Positions 36,301 through 47,179 of a DNA stretch of 64,000 nt are shown here, piece after piece. The notes below the pieces were generated by a model, which ran no database searches, was not told the origin of the DNA, and saw only the letters and a list, made by a program, of their open reading frames with translations. Made by a program: the position numbers and the translations under genes. Origin of the DNA: Amborella trichopoda (Eukaryota > Streptophyta > Magnoliopsida > Amborellales > Amborellaceae); the NCBI RefSeq assembly GCF_000471905.2, contig NW_006500357.1, forward strand, positions 3,394,309 to 3,458,308, in the 5' to 3' direction. Every line of letters starts with the position of its first letter. The first letter of the stretch is position 1.

Positions 36301-37125
36301 GCTAGTCGTTACAGTACTTGCCTGAGTATTGTACAAGAACCATCTCCCTGGAGCTTTTACACTGCTACTTGCCTCGGCACCATGTTGCGGCTGAGTTTTA
36401 AAGCACTGGTTTTGACTGACTGTATCTTGTTATGGTATGGTTAAATTTGCAGTTTGTGAAGATGTGAGTTCTAATAAATTATGAACTTTGATTTGTTTTT
36501 GGAGCATGTGTTGCTCATGACTGAAAACAAATCTTAGTAAAACAAAATTTGGTTCTTCATGTTTTTTCTTTCCCTCCCTCCCCCCTCCTCCCTTTGGTGG
36601 CTGTCTACATCGTGACGTGTCCAAATGGTGTTATTATTGTCTTAAAGTTTTGTTTGACCTCTTCATATGGCATATCCTGACTGGATCCTGATGTCACTGT
36701 TAGGTAAAGCCTATGAGAAGGTATGTGAGGTATGCCACATTACTATCAACAAAAGTGCAATATTTGGGGACAATGGCGCTCTTTGTCCTGGAGGAGTGAG
36801 AATTGGTATGATATTCAATTTCCACTTCCTGTATTACTAACGTTTTTTCAGTTGTGCTCCAAGTTCTCAATGGCGCTATGTTCTGCTTTCATCAGGCACT
36901 CCAGCGATGACATCCAGAGGTTGTATTGAGGCAGATTTTGAGGTTATTGCTGATTTCCTTCTTAAAGCAGCACACATAGCAATCGCTGTGCAAAGGGATC
37001 ATGGGAAGCTTCAGAAAGATTTCCTCAAGGGTCTTCAAAACAGTCCGGAGGTTATCGACCTCAGAAACCGTGTTGAGTGTTTTTCTTCACAGTTTGAGAT
37101 GCCTGGTTTTGACACCCATGTGTAA
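21367..37125 (+). CDS. SHM7: Serine hydroxymethyltransferase, SHMT6/SHMT7 type (four exons, 600 aa)
   Basis: SHMT is a PLP enzyme interconverting serine plus tetrahydrofolate and glycine plus 5,10-methylene-tetrahydrofolate. Exons: 21367-22431, 24641-25046, 36704-36805, 36896-37125. All introns are GT-AG and the joined frame is open to TAA. Residues 1-135 are an N-terminal extension with a basic cluster KRRRERE (98-104), a possible nuclear signal. The catalytic fold begins near [13 protein letters not shown] (148-160) and continues through IELIASENF (163-171), [16 protein letters not shown] (185-200) and CDMAHISG (343-350). The PLP lysine is K373 in [13 protein letters not shown]. The C-terminal domain spans exons 2-4. 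The variant [12 protein letters not shown] (228-239) and the N-terminal extension point to the SHMT6/7 class rather than the mitochondrial or basic cytosolic forms. Length fits that class (about 600 aa). Arabidopsis SHMT7 (MSA1) is reported as nuclear. Introns are 2209, 11657 and 90 bases. No disabling change is seen. Confidence 0.93.
22432..24640 (+). other. SHMT intron 1 (2.2 kb)
   Basis: The donor is AAG|GTATAA and the acceptor TATGCAG|GAG, phase 0. Near 22840-23340 it carries a patch with repeated words such as ctcgggc and actcggcc and an AT-rich centre, looking like a small dispersed repeat. The rest is ordinary AT-rich intron without recognisable coding sequence. Confidence 0.8.
27988..28436 (+). 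pseudogene. PPR (pentatricopeptide repeat, PLS-type) protein fragment in the SHMT intron
   Basis: Successive plus-strand pieces match PLS-class PPR units: [20 protein letters not shown] (from 27991), then HALFD and, after a stop, [11 protein letters not shown]. After a frameshift, [20 protein letters not shown] follows (about 28169-28229), then [19 protein letters not shown] (about 28348-28404). At least four in-frame stops (for example the TGA after HALFD) and one frameshift show it is dead. It is on the same strand as SHMT but not between usable splice sites as far as I can see. PPR proteins normally act in organelle RNA processing, and this remnant cannot. Confidence 0.65.
28690..29031 (-). 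pseudogene. LINE reverse transcriptase fragment, antisense to SHMT
   Basis: On the minus strand the piece begins with [15 protein letters not shown], the A/F-ADD catalytic motif of LINE reverse transcriptases. Downstream follows [20 protein letters not shown], matching the YLGLPL motif. Frames are broken between these. Its end (28691-28794) is duplicated in tandem. Confidence 0.6.
28691..28794. repeat. 52-bp tandem duplication, nearly identical
   Basis: cttagccttctaagagtcc starts at 28691 and again at 28743. Both copies continue through ggtttgccctta with one T insertion as the only difference seen. The near identity suggests a recent event inside the LINE remnant. Confidence 0.85.
30360..30434. 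repeat. 25-bp tandem repeat, three copies, with palindromic flanks
   Basis: Units at 30360, 30385 and 30410 have the form gggc(g/a)cccaacacc(c/t)ag followed by tcctgggt. A fourth partial unit follows. Just upstream (30301-30359) are cctaggcgccc and aggcctagg words that pair with each other. The GC-rich patch stands out from its AT-rich surroundings and is probably the end of a small DNA element. Confidence 0.75.
31593..32651 (+). mobile_element. 5'-truncated LINE insertion with 15-bp target-site duplication
   Basis: AACTACCAATGACCA is present at 31593-31607 and again at 32637-32651. The inserted 31608-32636 ends in an A-rich tail (ataaaaaaaa), as expected for target-primed reverse transcription. 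Its content is the C-terminal end of a plant LINE ORF2: [12 protein letters not shown] from the end of the zinc-binding/connection region, then an RNase H-like domain with [24 protein letters not shown] and [15 protein letters not shown]. Stops (for example TAG after SWGLPL and TAA two codons after EGDS) and frameshifts break the frame. Confidence 0.85.
34440..36040 (+). pseudogene. LINE ORF2 reverse transcriptase remnant
   Basis: Broken plus-strand frames follow the order of a plant LINE reverse transcriptase: a block with [14 protein letters not shown] (about 34573-34617), [21 protein letters not shown] (34944-35010), and [16 protein letters not shown] (35248-35297, the DD motif). Then come LAKSNLMGI and a post-RT stretch with [11 protein letters not shown] and [12 protein letters not shown]. 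Several stops and frame changes exist. No poly(A) tail or RNase H is seen, so it is a separate fragment from the 31593-32651 insertion. Ends are approximate. Confidence 0.7.
36806..36895 (+). other. SHMT intron 3 (90 bases)
   Basis: The donor ATTG|GTATGA and acceptor ATCAG|GCACTC split the glycine codon of [14 protein letters not shown]. It is a normal short plant intron, T-rich before the acceptor. Confidence 0.9.
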
Positions 37126-38046
37126 ATTTGCAGCCTCATGAGATTGTTGCATATCATGTATACAGAAAGGACTCAGCCAGAATTCTTTGTAAGCGGTTTC
37201 TTAGCTTTTCAACATCATTAGGTGTATCTGTATATTTTTGGTTCATTATTTTGTCTAAAGGAATCCCAATATATACTTATCTGCACTTTAGGAATCGTAC
37301 CTTTTTAACAGAAATTTAAACCTTATGGTGGTATTTGATATCATTGTTTCTCCTTGGGTTGTCAATGGGTCTGAGCCCTGGATGTGTTGAAGATCCGTTG
37401 CGGTTGAGAGATGATGAAGAAGACAAACTATTAAAAAGAAAATAAATAATGCGAGCAAAGGCCCATGCGGAGGCATATGATTCTTTAATTCTAGAACCGG
37501 ATTGAACTATTTTGCTTTGCTAAATGATCATTCATACGAGGTCATTTGTTCAACAGAGTATGTGATGTTCGATCCTGTGGTAGGCCACCAAGGGTGGATA
37601 TTGGGTGTCTGATGTGTTGTGTAGAATAGGGTTTACAGGATCATGTCTTCGTTAGAGAGCGGATGTGATATTCAACATTCAACTAATGGATCAACGGTTC
37701 TTATTCTTTCAGAAAATGCACTTTATGGTTGTGGTTGTCATGAAAGGCCCATAATATTATGACTTGCTTTCAAAATTATTCAACAACTCACGTGAGAGTG
37801 AGGCGCAGGCCTCACTTTTGCAGCTTTGACCTGTCGAGTGTTGTTGACTTGCGCTATCCCTCTTAATGTTTGTCTTGGTGTTTGGGATTTTCCCTTGAGC
37901 CTAATTGTGCTCGAAAACCCACGGAATCCAATTGTTGGATTTTAAAAGATCATCGTCTTTTTAAGATCGTTATGTTTGGTAGGCAGTCAATGTAAATTTT
38001 TTTAAAATAGTTAAGATGAAGTACGGATGATGATGATTACGATGAT

Positions 38047-38122
38047 AATTTGGATTGATTTATTTTTCAATCCAGATAATTGATAATTTGGATGGATTTA
38101 TTTTTCAATCCAGATAATTGAT
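38047..38122. repeat. 38-bp tandem duplication
   Basis: The segment aatttggattgattt through ccagataattgat occurs twice back to back with one or two differences. Each unit also contains ggatt/aatcc words that can pair. Confidence 0.7.
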
Positions 38123-38325
38123 CTAGTGATCCAATACGGATATGTGGGTGAATGATCTCTGTCCCATCGGTTTGGGTTTTGAAACGTAGTTTTTAGTGAA
38201 GGCTAGAGCATGTCTTTCATAAATCTCGAGTTGAGGCTTATTTGAGTTAGAGATTGTTTGAGAATGTGATGCGGCACAATGTTGATGGAGAAGATTAAAG
38301 AGAAAATAAGACAGGAAATTCAATT

Positions 38326-38398
38326 GATTCAATAAAAGTGTAGCTCAAGAGGTTTCAACACAAAAAAATCTACATGCAATGATAAAATCAACAAAACT
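38326..38398. repeat. Direct repeat flanking the gypsy remnant, left copy
   Basis: gattcaataaaagtgtagc, continuing to aaaatcaacaaaa, matches 44395-44465 over about 72 bases with scattered differences. The two copies bracket the pol remnant in the same orientation at a distance of about 6.1 kb, so they may be pieces of its LTRs. Similarity beyond these 72 bases is not obvious. Confidence 0.5.
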
Positions 38399-38649
38399 CC
38401 TCTATATCCTCTTTTCATAATTTTAAACTCTTTTCGAGGTCTGTATTGATCGACACCGCCTTTGTAACGCGTTGTGTTCCAGTTAAGTCTATTTGTCACT
38501 TCCAACTGGGTGTCTCGAATGTGTTCCGCCCAAGCCTCTGCATTATTGCTCACTCACTCTATATCAGTCAAATTCGCTAGATCCAAATCCTGCCATTAAT
38601 TATTTCTGATCGCCCTATGGTTTTATTTTTGGCACTGTTATACATGAAT

Positions 38650-41010
38650 TCAGCTTGAGACAAGAACACATACCACTGCTACCATCGTCCTTCGGTCAAA
38701 CAACGTAAAAGATTGCCTAAACTCTTGTTAAATGCATCTGTTTGGGGATAGTATGCACTGCTGACCTGCAATTTTATCCTTATCTTTTCCCCATGGTCAT
38801 CCAAAAGTCGCTCATGGAGCATGTATCTCGACCCGAAAGTGATAGTTTGGAAATACATAGATTGGCTGCTTGCGTAGCATCCAAAGAGTTTCGGTACATA
38901 TGAAACGTGCCAGCCATCTTTGAGTAAGAATCAAATATTACCAAACTAGAGTCTATTTCCTGGACTGTTCATGGCAATCCCACCACAAAATTCATGCATC
39001 TTCCCATGATTGTCGTGGTACTGGTAATGGAGAGTATAACGGGTGTTTTGAGTCCGTCCTTCTGGGAGATGGCGTATACGACATCTATTAACATACCCCG
39101 CAACATCTCACTTTTGTCATGGCCCAAGGTACCTGTCCTCCACTAGCACTAAAGTATGGTCTCTGCTGAAGTGACCTCCCAATTCTCCACCATGCAATTC
39201 AGAAAGTATTTTCAACTGTAAGGAGTCGTTTGATATGCATAGGTGTTTTCCCCTTAAAAGAGAACCATCTTGTGAAATATAATGTTTGGTAATTTCTGGG
39301 TCTCCTTGCTGTACCTCTTCACCAATTTCAATAAAATATGCGTTAGTAGCATATTGTTAGGAGTCTGTTTTAAAGCCCACTATTGATGTCAAAACACTCA
39401 ATACTATGACTCTTACTCGATGCATCTGCTACTCAGTTTTGACATCCAGCCTTATGCTTGATCACTAAAGTGAATTCTTGCAAGTATGAAACGGATCTGG
39501 AATGCCTTCTATTCGCACTTTTCCGAGTGCTCAGGAACCTCAAAGCCTCATGATCAGAATTCAATAAAACTCCTACCTGCACTATCGCATAGAAATTCAT
39601 GTCATATATCAAATATCATGACTTAGAATAACTCAACTTCTCATTGAAGAAAGTAACAGGCCTATTCTCTTGGCTCAAAACCACCCAAATCTCAACATGG
39701 GATGCATCGCAATCCATTTGAAAAACTCTGTTCTGTGTAATCTTTTTTTTAATCAATTGGAAGCTATCATTGGCCACATCTGTCCATGCATAGTTGCCTT
39801 TCCACATACAATCTATAATGGGAGCTATCAAGAGCTGAAATTTTTAATAAATCATCGATAAAACGCTGCTAGCCCCTGAAATCTATGAACATCCCTAATA
39901 CAAGTCGGTGTTAAGACAGTCAATAATTGCTTGAACCTTTAATTGGATCCACTCTAATCTCCTCAATAGCTACTGCATATCCCAAAAAAATACGACTATT
40001 TGTCAAGAAAGAACACTTCCTAAAATTGAGAAACAACTTTTCAGCTCGTAATGTTTCTAGAACCTGCCTTAAATGAATTAAATGTTCCTCAAGTGCATAG
40101 TGGTAAATCAAAATATGATTAAAATATACCATAATAAATTTCCCAATGAATGGTTTAAACATTTGATTCGTAACTTGCATAAAGGTACTGGAGCATTAGA
40201 CCAGCCAAAAGACATCATTAACCATTTATATAATCCCTCTTGAGTCTTAAATGTTGCTTTCCATACAACTCCTGGTCTTATTATGAAATGATGAGGCCCA
40301 CCTCGTAAGTTGATCTAGGGTCGTGGTAGAAGTATCATCTGAGTCCTAGTTAGGGGTCATGGCCTCCATTCTCCCAAATACTTTTAAAATTGACTATTTT
40401 CAAAACGCTCGAGGGCCTGTAATCCCCACTGATCTACCAAAAAAAAATCATATGTGAAAACATCTTAGATCTTGATAACATGTCCAACATATCATTTAAA
40501 TGGGGTATATATTTGATCGTGATCTTGTTTACGCCCTTGTAGTCCACACACATTTGCTTGGTGCCATCTTTCTTGGGAGTCGGCAATTCTGGGAGAATAG
40601 TGGGACTTAGACTCTTACAAATCAACCCCTAGTCAACAGGTCAGAAATTTGCCAATGAAGCTTGTCTTGTTCGTTGGGACTCATATGGTAGTATAGTAGA
40701 TTTGGTAAATTAGCTCTCGAAATTAAGTTTATATAGTGCTGGATATCTCTCATAGGAGGTTAACCCTCTGGGTAATTCTCCAAGCACAAAATCTTGGAAT
40801 TCATCCAAAAGCATAAAATCCTAGAATTCATCCAAAGGCGCCTAACTAACTTATTCTCCACCTCAACATTGCAATTATCCATCATTATTAAGACAAACGC
40901 AAACCCTTTTCCACTACTTTCAGTGAAAAATTGATGCGTGGATAAAACTACTTCTTTCTTTTCCACCTTAACCCTCTCTTTATCTATCTCTCAAAGGGTA
41001 GAATTCACAT
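38650..41010 (-). pseudogene. Ty3/gypsy pol polyprotein remnant (RT, RNase H, integrase)
   Basis: Read from 41010 downwards, pieces appear in the Ty3/gypsy order. First is a linker with MRDIQHYINLISRANLPN (about 40750-40696). RT follows with [20 protein letters not shown] (about 40580) and MVYFNHILIYHYALEEHLIHL (about 40130), where the usual YFDDILIYS is altered to YFNHILIYH, so the catalytic aspartates are lost. RNase H is marked by MDCDASHVEIWVVLSQENRP (about 39730-39660). Integrase pieces include DSSLVIFDSYSKMAGTFHM and SSAYYPQTDAFNKSL (about 38960-38700). Numerous stops and frameshifts occur. Integrase after RNase H excludes Ty1/copia. Confidence 0.8.
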
Positions 41011-41574
41011 TCAAACCATCCTTGGTAAACGAATACATATTATTTTGGCTATTATGAATTACGAAATGGTCGTACTGCCAAGGACATCACAATAACAAGT
41101 GACAAACGTCCATTGGTAATATGATACGCCACACACAGTTGTTATGCCATTTACAAATAGAAAAAGAAATGAAAAGAGAATCAACAAAGAACTTTATTAC
41201 CTTGTTTCAACCATTGTATCTTGTCGATTTGAGGATATTTCTTTTCTGTAACTTCAATTTTTCACCATCTATTCGGAAACCATGTTGTGGCAGCTCCCTC
41301 TATCAATATTCACTAAACATACCTTGCCTTGCACCTTGCATCTTGTGCAAACACGGTTATTATGCTGCCATGGCTCGGAAGCCAGGTGTTTATACTCGAA
41401 ATTGCAGGTAAGGGACTACACCTACGGGTGTAAACAAATCAATAAGTTGATAGAGTATGGGTCCCGTTAAAATACGTTCTGAGAGAGAATCGGGTCCTAA
41501 GATCTTATCCCTCTTGGATCATCGACAAAGCTGGTTTCTCTACTATCTTAACCTCAAAACTCAACCAAGAAGAT

Positions 41575-41782
41575 TTTAAAAGGGGTTTTAAGGTAAGAGG
41601 AAGATTTTAAGAAAATAAATTTTTAAAGAGAACAAAGGAAGACAACCACAAATAAACAACTAAACTAAGAAGATGCAAATAAATAGGAGTAAATAATCTA
41701 ACTACTAGATGCAAGAAAAACAAGATATTGAAAAGTATGGAGACAAAAAAATGAATATAATCTCAACATGCATGACATATAA

Positions 41783-41814
<32 letters not shown>

Positions 41815-43015
41815 TAATATGGAGATACGAACATTATTATGAAGAAAGAAGAGGATGAGATCTTCATCTATAAGGTAGAGAGATATGAGTATAAAATGAG
41901 AATAAAGATAATAATCTAATATAGGGAGAAGTAAAATGAAAGGGATAAGAAAAAAAAAAAACTAATACTAATAAGTAACATACAATGAGAGTAACAAAAC
42001 TAGATATAGGAAAGAAATAAAAAGAAAGAGCATAAGAATGAGGGTTAAGATGAGCGAGCTAGAGAGAAGCAATGAATGATTCATTAAAAGGGAAAATAGA
42101 AGGATGGATAGATGCAAGTCCTTAATAGAAGATCGTGAAGAGTAAGAAAAGTAAATATATCTAACAAGAGAAGAAGAGAGACTAGGCCTTTGAATAAAAT
42201 ACAAGGGAAAGAGAAAATAAATATAACAGAAGATAGGGAATGAGAGGGTTGGCAAAAATATATATTATTAAGTGAATGATGGGAGAAAGATGAATAGACA
42301 CAACTAATAAAAAAAAAACAAATTCAACAAGAAGAGAAAATACTACTGCAAAATAAGGAAATGAAAAATTGAGGTGAGAAAAGAAAATCTATGCTATTAA
42401 AATGGAGAAACAAAAAAGTGATATAGATGTAATATACCAAGAAGAATATTTGCTATAAAAGGAAAGAAGATCACTATTTAATAAAGGGCAAAAGAGAGAA
42501 AGAGAGATTTCTATTGCCAAAATAATAAAGAGAGAAAGAAGAATAAAGACAAAAATCATAACTAGAAATAAATGCTCTCAAAAAAGGAATAAATATTACT
42601 TAATGAGGAGGGTGAGAGATGAAGATAGGGGGTTTCTTAGAGAGAGGATATATGTGCTATCAATCAACGGAATAAGAAATAGTAATAAATACATCAAAAC
42701 AAAAGAAATAAACATAAATTAATAAAAAGGGAAATAATCATGCCATGAGAAGATAAAGAAAGGAAAAGGAAGATCAAACATAACTAACTATATATATTAA
42801 AGACTACATTTAATGAGAAAACAAGGGAATATGGATAGGATCATAAATAGAGGAAGATAGGAAAAAAAACATATATAAAAATAGCTAAAAAAGAAGTAAA
42901 TGTAAAAATCAAAATAAGGAGAAACGAGAAATCAAATCATGAAGCCAAAAAAGAAGAAAGCCCTAATTATGAAAATAAATACTAGAAAAACAAACAGAAG
43001 AAGAAGAAAAATAAT
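41575..43015. repeat. Purine-rich (A/G) low-complexity tract of about 1.4 kb
   Basis: The plus strand is overwhelmingly A and G, with words such as agaagagg, aagataaa and agagaaag, and includes an uninterrupted (AG)n at 41787-41814. There is no exact repeat unit. In the gypsy orientation this is where the leader or gag would lie, but no gag motif is seen. Confidence 0.75.
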
Positions 43016-44394
43016 GTTTAGACCAGGCCACCATGCCCGGTGCCCAGAGTCGATGTCAATTCATATTGTAACATTGCACAATCAACTTGAACTTTCTCTG
43101 TTTGTAATGGGGAGAATAGAAATGGGAAGAAGAGGGTTTGAAAGATCTAATTATCCAGACTTCCTTCGTTTGAAGTGTATCTTGAAGGAGTTTGTGTTTG
43201 TAGTTTTGGATTAAAGGGTTTGGTAGGATAGAGGTTTGCTCAAAAGGGGACTCTTCTTAGGGTTTTTGTCACAACGTCAAGCTTGAGCTCAAGATCAAAG
43301 GGGATTTGGGCTTAGACTATTGCTCAAGATTAGGGCATATCTTAGGCTGAAAAGTTATTAATATCTTTGACCTTTGTCCTGGGGAAAATGGTTTTATGGG
43401 AAAAAATGAACCATGACAGTGTGTATCTAGTTTTGTGTGATTTTTTGGATCATCAGAGCTTCGACGCTATTTGGATTGGCGCTGGTGCTGATTGGAATGG
43501 AGCCATGTCATGTAATAATGATGGTTAATAGATATTAATTGCTCATTAATATGGGTTATGTACGATCTGTTAGATTCCGATGCCATTGGCAATGACGTCG
43601 GTGGCATTTCGACCTCCTTCAAGCATTGTTCAGGACACATGTTGTGTTCTGGTAGCTTTGATTTGATGAATCGTAGTTTAAAGCTATTCCGACTAGTGTC
43701 GCTGACATTCCGACTGTCACCGAGTACTAGTTGTCCTGCCAACTTGGTTGTACTTTCATCTGATCATCAACCAATAAGAAATCAACAACCTCGCACCGCA
43801 CTGAGAATTGACATGTCAGTATGGGCTTGCCATGTCGACGGGTACGGATTGACATGTCAGCCTATCACTTCAGTCACATTGGCTAGGCTGTGTCTTGTCT
43901 GGTGAAGGTCTTAGGACTTGGTACTGATGGAAATGATGCTGACTGCAATGGCACTGCTGCCAGACATCTTGATCTTGTTGCAACTTGAAAATGGGTGTTC
44001 GGGACTTGGCGCCATTTGGAATGGCATTGGCCCCAATGGGAATGATACAAGGCCTTTGGTGTCGTGGGTTACCCGTGCTGTGACTCCTGTGCTTCTGGTA
44101 CTTTGATGTAAGACTTTTGGTAGGGCTTTGGTGCCCTTTGAGGTAACATCAGAGCCTTTCCTCTTGAATGCTTCATAGTTAGGCTGCTTTGGGATTGCCT
44201 CACATTGTTTAGCCTCTTGACGCCTTTGGTCCCATTGGAACAATGAGCGTTTGGTGGAGGCTGGGTTTATGGAGAAGGGTTCTAGTGGGGTGAGTGGTTT
44301 AAAATGCCTGGATAGTCTGCCTAGGACATTTCAACCTATCAATAACCTATCAAGTCGAGATTGGGATGTCTACACCAGGTCCAAAAATTTAGTA
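43016..44394. other. Unassigned stretch with repeated gccattgg/ccaatggc words
   Basis: Words around atgccattggcaatg and ggcattggccccaatgg recur between 43575 and 44240, giving broken imperfect inverted repeats. Frames on both strands are open for up to about 115 codons but match no family I know. Confidence 0.35.
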
Positions 44395-44465
44395 GATTCA
44401 ATAAAAGTGAAGTTGAAGAGGCTTCAAAAGATAAAAGTCTCTATGCAAATAAAATCAACAAACTT
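44395..44465. repeat. Direct repeat flanking the gypsy remnant, right copy
   Basis: gattcaataaaagtgaagt, continuing to aaaatcaacaaact, is the partner of 38326-38398. No primer binding site is visible beside it. Confidence 0.5.
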
Positions 44466-44499
44466 CTCTCTAAACCTTAAAAAACCAAACTACCCATTC

Positions 44500-47179
44500 T
44501 AATTAACAAAGTCTAAAAAATTCTCAAAAACTCCAGCCACTCTTAAACAATATTAAATTTTTTAAAAATGCCTATGTAAGCAAAAAATTGTGAATAGAAA
44601 AAAATAAATAGTAATTAAAAAAGAAATGAAGTGTTAAAAATGATGTCAGCATGACGCCTGCAGGACTGCATCAATGTCTCATTACCTCTTTAAGACCCAT
44701 TCTTTACATTGTTTACTACATTTTTTAGATTTGCATGATACAATTCCACAGAATAGATGTTGATGACCATTTTTTATTGTTTATCAATTGCGTCTAAGTA
44801 GACATTGATTGCTATTAATTTCCTTGTTCCTAGGTTGTGCTTAACACCAATCTATAATGGGTTTTAACCTTGAGATCCCATCAAACCTTTTGAACAGAAT
44901 TTGAAAACCATCTGAAGGAAGCTGATCTACTGTGTGAAGAAAGATCTCATGTGGTTAGGAAGTTGGTCTTTATGATACCCAAGGTTGAGAATGAGTGACA
45001 TTAGAGGTAGTTGTTTGACATTGCCTCTTTTATGATTAAAGAGTGCTCAAATCCCTTCGACAACCAAATACTGGAACTAGACAACAAACACCAAATCCAA
45101 TTGTGACTGTAGGAGTGGTTGTGAAGTTAGATGTTTGATGCAATTCATTTTGCTAGAAGTTTTACCTTTTAGTAAATATATATGGAACCATGAAGTGCGT
45201 TTGGCTTGCTTCTCTTCTGACTCCAAAAACTAGATGTCAATGATTTAGAAGGCGATTGAGGATTTGTCAATTATATTGTCTTGAAGGTACAAATATTTAT
45301 TTAGTTAATATTTAAAATGATAGGGTATGATTACTGTTCGAAAAAAAGGGAGATAAGGTATGGTTGTCACTGCTAGGTTATGTATAGATAATGAAAGAGG
45401 AAGAACAAAGGTAGAATGGAGAAATAAATAGGGCAAAGTACCTTAAAGAACTCCTTTTTATTGGTCTTGCTTGCTTCTCTCGGATCCAAAAAGTATGATT
45501 CATTGTATTTATATATTTCCAACACTTGTGGCTAATTGTTTCAAATACATGTTCTTTTCGCCTGAGAAAGTGTGGCGTGTTCAACAATGCGGGCACATAT
45601 GTTACAAGTTTGTTGCAACGTGACACTAGTATGCTAACTTGAGAGGGAAGTGGTTGCCATAGAGATAACAACTGCTTGGTCATGTCCAATCTTCATGAAT
45701 TCACTTTTGAAAATGTCTTTAATTTTGTTTGGGGCTTTGTGCACAAATAACCAACTGTAATGCGTTTGGATCTTACTTTAGTTCATAAAAAAAATTAGGA
45801 GTTGATGCAATGAATATATAAATGTGGTGCATGCAAATGTCATGTGAAGTCCCTTCCTCTTGAACAATGAATAAAAAGTAGTCAAAATGAGAGCAACCTT
45901 AGCATTGGGCGAATTACAAATGCAGGCTATGACGTGATTATAAGGTTGATGGTTTTCGGAGGGTGCTATAAACCCAATTATGAGGTCACTGTTCTAGCCA
46001 TTTCTATGAAGTGTTAGATTTTTACGTTGCAAATGGAAATGTGCAAATTTGTTAGATTTGCATAATGTAAGATTTCCATGACAACACATAGGAGCTTGCA
46101 AGTCCAAATAGACCGATTGATTTAAAATAGATATTTGTTGAACATACATGATTGTGGAAGGTTATTCACAATGATTGCAAAGATGCATGATTTTGAGAAA
46201 GCTGTTAACCATTTTATACCAACAATTAAGAGCCTTCATGCAAAACAAAGCGAGTCAGTTAGTGGCCTTTCAGTGAAAGCATAATAAAAGTTTGTGGGCC
46301 TCTATTTTTTGAAGAATATGGTTTTGGTTATTGCTTTCATAAATCAAGAACTAGTTAATACATGGCAAAGAAGAATAAATGAAGGCAGTTGGTAGGCGGA
46401 CTGATAGCAGACGTTGAAGGAGTGCAACAAAGAATCCTATTCATGGAAATAAGAGTAGTCTAGGAGCTAGGTTATATTGATGGCCAACATTCAAAGATAA
46501 CTGTTAAGGAGTTGAATTCATTGATGCCCGAGTGTTGATGCCCTTTGAGAGTTTGGAATAGTGAGTTGATTTCTTCATGGAAGTACATCCTCTTAAGTGT
46601 CTTTTGCTATTGTTGTTGTTGTTGTTGTCGTCAATGTTGTGGTGGTACACATCTTCTTCTAGTCTTGAATCATGAAAACTATGTTTTACTTGTTGCTAAA
46701 CATAGTTTCCAATTATAAACCTGTAAAATGGGCATCATCTAGGATTATTGATAAAGTCTTTCCAAGACATCCATTCCATCACTTTTTTCTTTGATATGTT
46801 TTAGGAACATGAACAACTTTGAGGGGCATTTATAATGCCACTTCAAGCTGAAAGGAAGACATATTCTTCTAATCAAATGTTGAAATAACAGCCTCGAATC
46901 TTATAAAATGGCGTTGTGGCATTGATTAATTGCGTTGAAAATTGAATCACTGACACAAATAGCATGTGGTGCTGATTCTACTTTGGGAAAATTCCCTAGT
47001 CTTACATGCATCAACCACCTCTTATGTCCAAGTAGATGAGGATTATAACAAGATAAATATTTTTTATGTCCACTGGAGACTAGGAAATAATTGATTTGTG
47101 TTGAGAATAACAATTACTTTGTTGCATAGATACGAAAAAACCCTTATCTATCCTGTGTTGCCTGGCAAATTGGTGGGGA
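44500..47179. other. Intergenic stretch, no gene recognised
   Basis: AT-rich with no domain match. It contains a short TTG-type microsatellite near 46607-46629. The longest frame (45378-45689, minus) has no supporting features. Confidence 0.5.

Larger units (their letters stand above)
25047..36703 (+). other. SHMT intron 2 (11.7 kb), filled with transposon and pseudogene debris
   Basis: The donor is ACAG|GTAGGA and the acceptor GTTAG|GTAAAG, splitting a glycine codon (phase 1). Recognised contents are a PPR pseudogene fragment (27988-28436), antisense LINE (28690-29031), a 25-bp tandem repeat (30360-30434), a LINE tail with target-site duplication (31593-32651) and LINE reverse transcriptase (34440-36040). 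The stretches 25047-27960, 29040-30300, 30450-31590, 32660-34440 and 36040-36703 contain no gene I can recognise. At 26279-26303 there is cccaactatttggggtcagc, a word often met in plant SINE-like repeats. Confidence 0.85.
37126..38640. other. SHMT 3' flank and spacer
   Basis: The 3' UTR follows the TAA at 37123-37125. AATAAA-type words occur near 37440, but the real poly(A) site cannot be chosen. A short tandem duplication is at 38047-38122. No further gene is recognised. Confidence 0.5.
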
